A stretch of DNA of 64,000 nucleotides. It comes from Gilvimarinus polysaccharolyticus (GTDB lineage: Bacteria > Pseudomonadota > Gammaproteobacteria > Pseudomonadales > Cellvibrionaceae). A model generated the notes under the pieces. The model had not been told where the DNA came from, did no database searches, and worked only from the letters and a program-made list of their open reading frames with translations. Positions 61,728 through 64,000 of this stretch are shown here, piece after piece. Within the stretch, counting starts at the first letter, position 1; each line of letters starts with the position of its first letter. A program made the position numbers and the translations under genes. The stretch spans positions 1,886,078 through 1,950,077 of the forward strand of contig NZ_LFIJ01000001.1 of the NCBI RefSeq assembly GCF_001187555.1, given 5' to 3'.

Positions 61728-61814
61728 GGTTAAAGGGGCATAAGGGGCAATGGTCAATGAAGGGTAAATGGCCCTACGGGGTTAAAAGTAACCGCAAATG
61801 ATAAAGGGTTCGGT

Positions 61815-62225
61815 ATGACACAGTCTCAGTGGGAGAAATCAGTCACGGATGCACTCACGAAACTTGATAAGCCAAAATGGCTTCAGCCTCTGCAACAATT
61901 GTGCGCGGCATTCGAGGGTGTAAACCTCGACGGTGAAAACATCGGCTCGGAGATTGAGCTCGTGCTGTGGGATTTGGTTTCACTCAGCGATCAATCCGAC
62001 AATCTACCGTTAGAGCGATTGTTTCAGCGTCGCCTATCCGAGCTTGGGTGTTGGACACATCGAGCGTTCAATCCATCCGGTGATCCGCAATACTGGAATC
62101 CTCTACAGGAAACCTTTAAGCAATTTAAATCCGATCAAGGTGTGTCAATCCGAGAATACACCGCCTCCAATGCACACCCTGCACAAGACATGATTCGCAA
62201 GTGGGCAGAAGCCCATTGTTTATGA
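61815..62225 (+). CDS. hypothetical protein coupled to traI (136 aa)
   Basis: The frame starts at ATG 61815, which has GGTTCGG before it, and its TGA overlaps the traI start as ATGA (62222-62225). The product is acidic, helical and soluble, with several tryptophans. No family was recognised. Translational coupling to the relaxase suggests an auxiliary relaxosome protein or regulator. Confidence 0.75.
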   Translation: MTQSQWEKSVTDALTKLDKPKWLQPLQQLCAAFEGVNLDGENIGSEIELVLWDLVSLSDQSDNLPLERLFQRRLSELGCWTHRAFNPSGDPQYWNPLQETFKQFKSDQGVSIREYTASNAHPAQDMIRKWAEAHCL

Positions 62226-64000
62226 TCCGGCGCTGGTTTCGTAAAGCACTCCCGATCCCTCAGCCGTCGAAAGAGGCCGAGTTAAGATCATCACAGCTTG
62301 ATATGACGACACTGCCCATACTCACCGCGCGTGAGCTGTTGGAGTACGTCGGTTATGACGCGACACTAAGCGGTATATACCGCCTGGTCGGATTGAGTGA
62401 AGAACATTTTGATACTCTATATCGTCAGCCGACTTATGCTTTTGCGTTATGCAGTCAACTTGCACCAGCCTCAGAGAACAACCACCATTCTGGCCCCGGA
62501 GGTCTGCTGCAACACACGCTCGAAGTCATCGAGAACGCGTTGCACATTCGCCGCAGCTACCAGTTGCCGTTAGGCGGATCTCCCGAAGAGATTTCCGCAC
62601 AGGAGCATATCTGGACGTACGGGCTTTTTGTTGCCTGTCTTCTGCACGATATCGGCAAATTGTTTCAACGTATTCAACTGGTACCGAAGCAAGCCGATGG
62701 CCAGACCGGATTTTGGACGCCGCAAGACGGTTATATCAGCGACACTGACGCAGTCTCATACGCGATAGCGTTCAATGATGTGCCCTACAAGAGCCACCAA
62801 CGGCTCAGCCTCACCATGTTTGGCACCTTGATTCCCAAGCCCGCTAGGGCGTGGCTGACGCAACACCCAGAGATACTGGATCAGATTATTCATTATTTGT
62901 GGGGGGAAGAGTATGAAAGCCAAGTGATCGCGGATATCGCCATCCAGGCCGATAGGCGCAGCACCGCGAAGAACATGGACATTAAAAAGCCCGGCTCTCG
63001 GATGCCGGGCGCCGTAGATTCTTTGGCTGACCGAATGATTACGAGGCTGCGACAGCTGATCGATGAGCGTGACATTAAATACAACCAAGACGGTGGTATG
63101 GGATGGGTAACCGGTGAGTACACGTATTTTGTGTGCCGGCCGTTAGCCCAAAGGCTGATCAGCAGCTTTGAGGATACCGGCACACCGGGGATGCCTCAGG
63201 ATCCCGTGAGAATTTACAACGTGCTGCAAGAGCATGGGTTTGCTATTGAGAATGACGACGGCGGAGCCGTCTTTAAGATATCCATTGAGCATGCCCAGGG
63301 GCGCTTTAGTCATACGTTTACCTGCCTCAAATTCAAAACGAGATTGCTGTGGCGAGCCGTGAGGCTGCCTCAGCCTTTCGAGGGAACCATCCGTGAGCTC
63401 GGCGCCGATACGGCGCTTCGTAGTGAGACTGCACCAGCTCCAAGCAGGCACGAGCCGGCGAAGGCGAAAGCCCCAGAGACTGCCGACAAGCAACGTGAGC
63501 CTGAGCTTGAACGAACCGAACCTGTAACAGCTACTACCCGAGAGAATACACCCACTATTGAGACTGATGAGGATGATACGGATCCGTTTGCGGATCCGGT
63601 GCCGCGCGAGCCTGCACCAGTGTCACAACCCGCGCCCGAGGAAGAGCAAGTAGACGCCTTTGAGCCTGAAGCTGTCTCAGTCAAAACACCGGTGACGCCG
63701 AGCAAGCGAGAAAATGACACAGGGTCTTACGAGGCTGCCGAAGCTTTAGGGCCTGCAACCGATATCAAGAGTCTCGATTGGACTGATGATGTGGGTACCG
63801 CGTTCTTGGAGTGGGTAAAGCATGGTATTCAGCGTAAAACATTGTCAGTCAATAATGCCAAAGCGGGTCTCCACTTCGTGGAGGATGGTATTTTTTTGGT
63901 TTCACCCAGAATTTTTCAGCACTTTGTGAAAGAAGCAAAGCTCGGTAACGGTAGTGAATACACCAAGCTACAAAAACGATTCAGTCGACTCAAGATCAAC
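62222..64000 (+). CDS. traI: TraI, MOBH relaxase (TraI_2), 3' part missing
   Basis: This is the relaxase that nicks oriT and pilots the strand. It is a MOBH enzyme with an HD-type metal site: HHSGPGGLLQHT (His88, His89, His98) and LLHDIGK (His142, Asp143) are the expected ligands. Residues 1-330 form the TraI_2 domain; a long acidic, proline-rich linker (about 400-520) follows; the TraI_2_C domain starts near residue 530 (FLEWVKHGI; FLVSPRIF). The frame is open to the last base of the window, so the C-terminus is missing. It is coupled to the small gene upstream. Confidence 0.95.
   Translation, partial: MIRRWFRKALPIPQPSKEAELRSSQLDMTTLPILTARELLEYVGYDATLSGIYRLVGLSEEHFDTLYRQPTYAFALCSQLAPASENNHHSGPGGLLQHTLEVIENALHIRRSYQLPLGGSPEEISAQEHIWTYGLFVACLLHDIGKLFQRIQLVPKQADGQTGFWTPQDGYISDTDAVSYAIAFNDVPYKSHQRLSLTMFGTLIPKPARAWLTQHPEILDQIIHYLWGEEYESQVIADIAIQADRRSTAKNMDIKKPGSRMPGAVDSLADRMITRLRQLIDERDIKYNQDGGMGWVTGEYTYFVCRPLAQRLISSFEDTGTPGMPQDPVRIYNVLQEHGFAIENDDGGAVFKISIEHAQGRFSHTFTCLKFKTRLLWRAVRLPQPFEGTIRELGADTALRSETAPAPSRHEPAKAKAPETADKQREPELERTEPVTATTRENTPTIETDEDDTDPFADPVPREPAPVSQPAPEEEQVDAFEPEAVSVKTPVTPSKRENDTGSYEAAEALGPATDIKSLDWTDDVGTAFLEWVKHGIQRKTLSVNNAKAGLHFVEDGIFLVSPRIFQHFVKEAKLGNGSEYTKLQKRFSRLKIN

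Noticed and set aside
1-64000. tRNA, rRNA, integrase, attachment sites and insertion sequences
   Set aside because: None could be supported from reading the sequence; the window appears to be element interior. A tRNAscan and IS search would settle it.

Overview
The window reads as the interior of an integrative and conjugative element (ICE) of the PFGI-1/SXT-like family with a G-type (GI) type IV secretion system, in a marine gammaproteobacterium. The backbone evidence is a DUF3577 replication-associated protein, a RadC-like protein, a KlcA/ArdB antirestriction protein, a type IA topoisomerase, a long PFL_47xx-type mating-pore operon, a TraD coupling protein and a MOBH TraI relaxase cut off by the right edge. 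The giant secreted protein has CBM6-like modules joined by poly-serine linkers, which is typical of Cellvibrionales such as Saccharophagus, Teredinibacter and Cellvibrio; this host assignment is an inference. No integrase, att site, tRNA, rRNA or CRISPR array was seen, so neither end of the element is in view.

Layout. Positions 1-6.6 kb hold a string of small, mostly unrecognised plus-strand ICE genes. Six of them are preceded by a recurring two-hairpin leader whose second hairpin pairs with the ribosome binding site, and there are several other long perfect inverted repeats. Positions 6.6-20.9 kb (minus strand) are a polymorphic-toxin locus: a 3,917-residue Sec-exported Rhs/YD-repeat protein with carbohydrate-binding modules, a candidate secreted immunity protein, then an orphan Rhs tip with a different (HExxH) toxin domain and two overlapping small membrane ORFs. 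An 847-bp direct repeat would let recombination swap the tips in frame.

Positions 21-43.4 kb are a defence and stress cargo island. It holds a KAP NTPase, a YkgJ-like protein, an unrecognised three-ORF unit behind a good promoter and a three-way-junction leader, SOS-controlled umuDC next to a broken SRAP gene, and a type I restriction operon hsdM-hsdS-prrC-hsdR in which the anticodon nuclease PrrC carries an extra N-terminal domain. A SIR2-HerA pair, a coupled PIN-like plus AbiC-like pair, topA and vapBC follow.

Positions 43.4-61.6 kb (minus strand) are the conjugation operon, from traD at the upstream end to a TraG-N-like protein at the downstream end, nearly all genes overlapping. It unexpectedly includes a free-standing copy of the C-terminal domain of the TraI relaxase. 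The traD/traI intergenic region carries a perfect 14-bp inverted repeat and is a possible oriT. A small gene and traI run rightward to the edge.

How it works together: the conjugation genes move the element, while KlcA and the restriction, PrrC, SIR2-HerA and AbiC modules protect the element and host from restriction and phage. VapBC and the toxin locus are likely stabilising or competitive cargo. All functional calls come from reading motifs and gene order; no database search was run.
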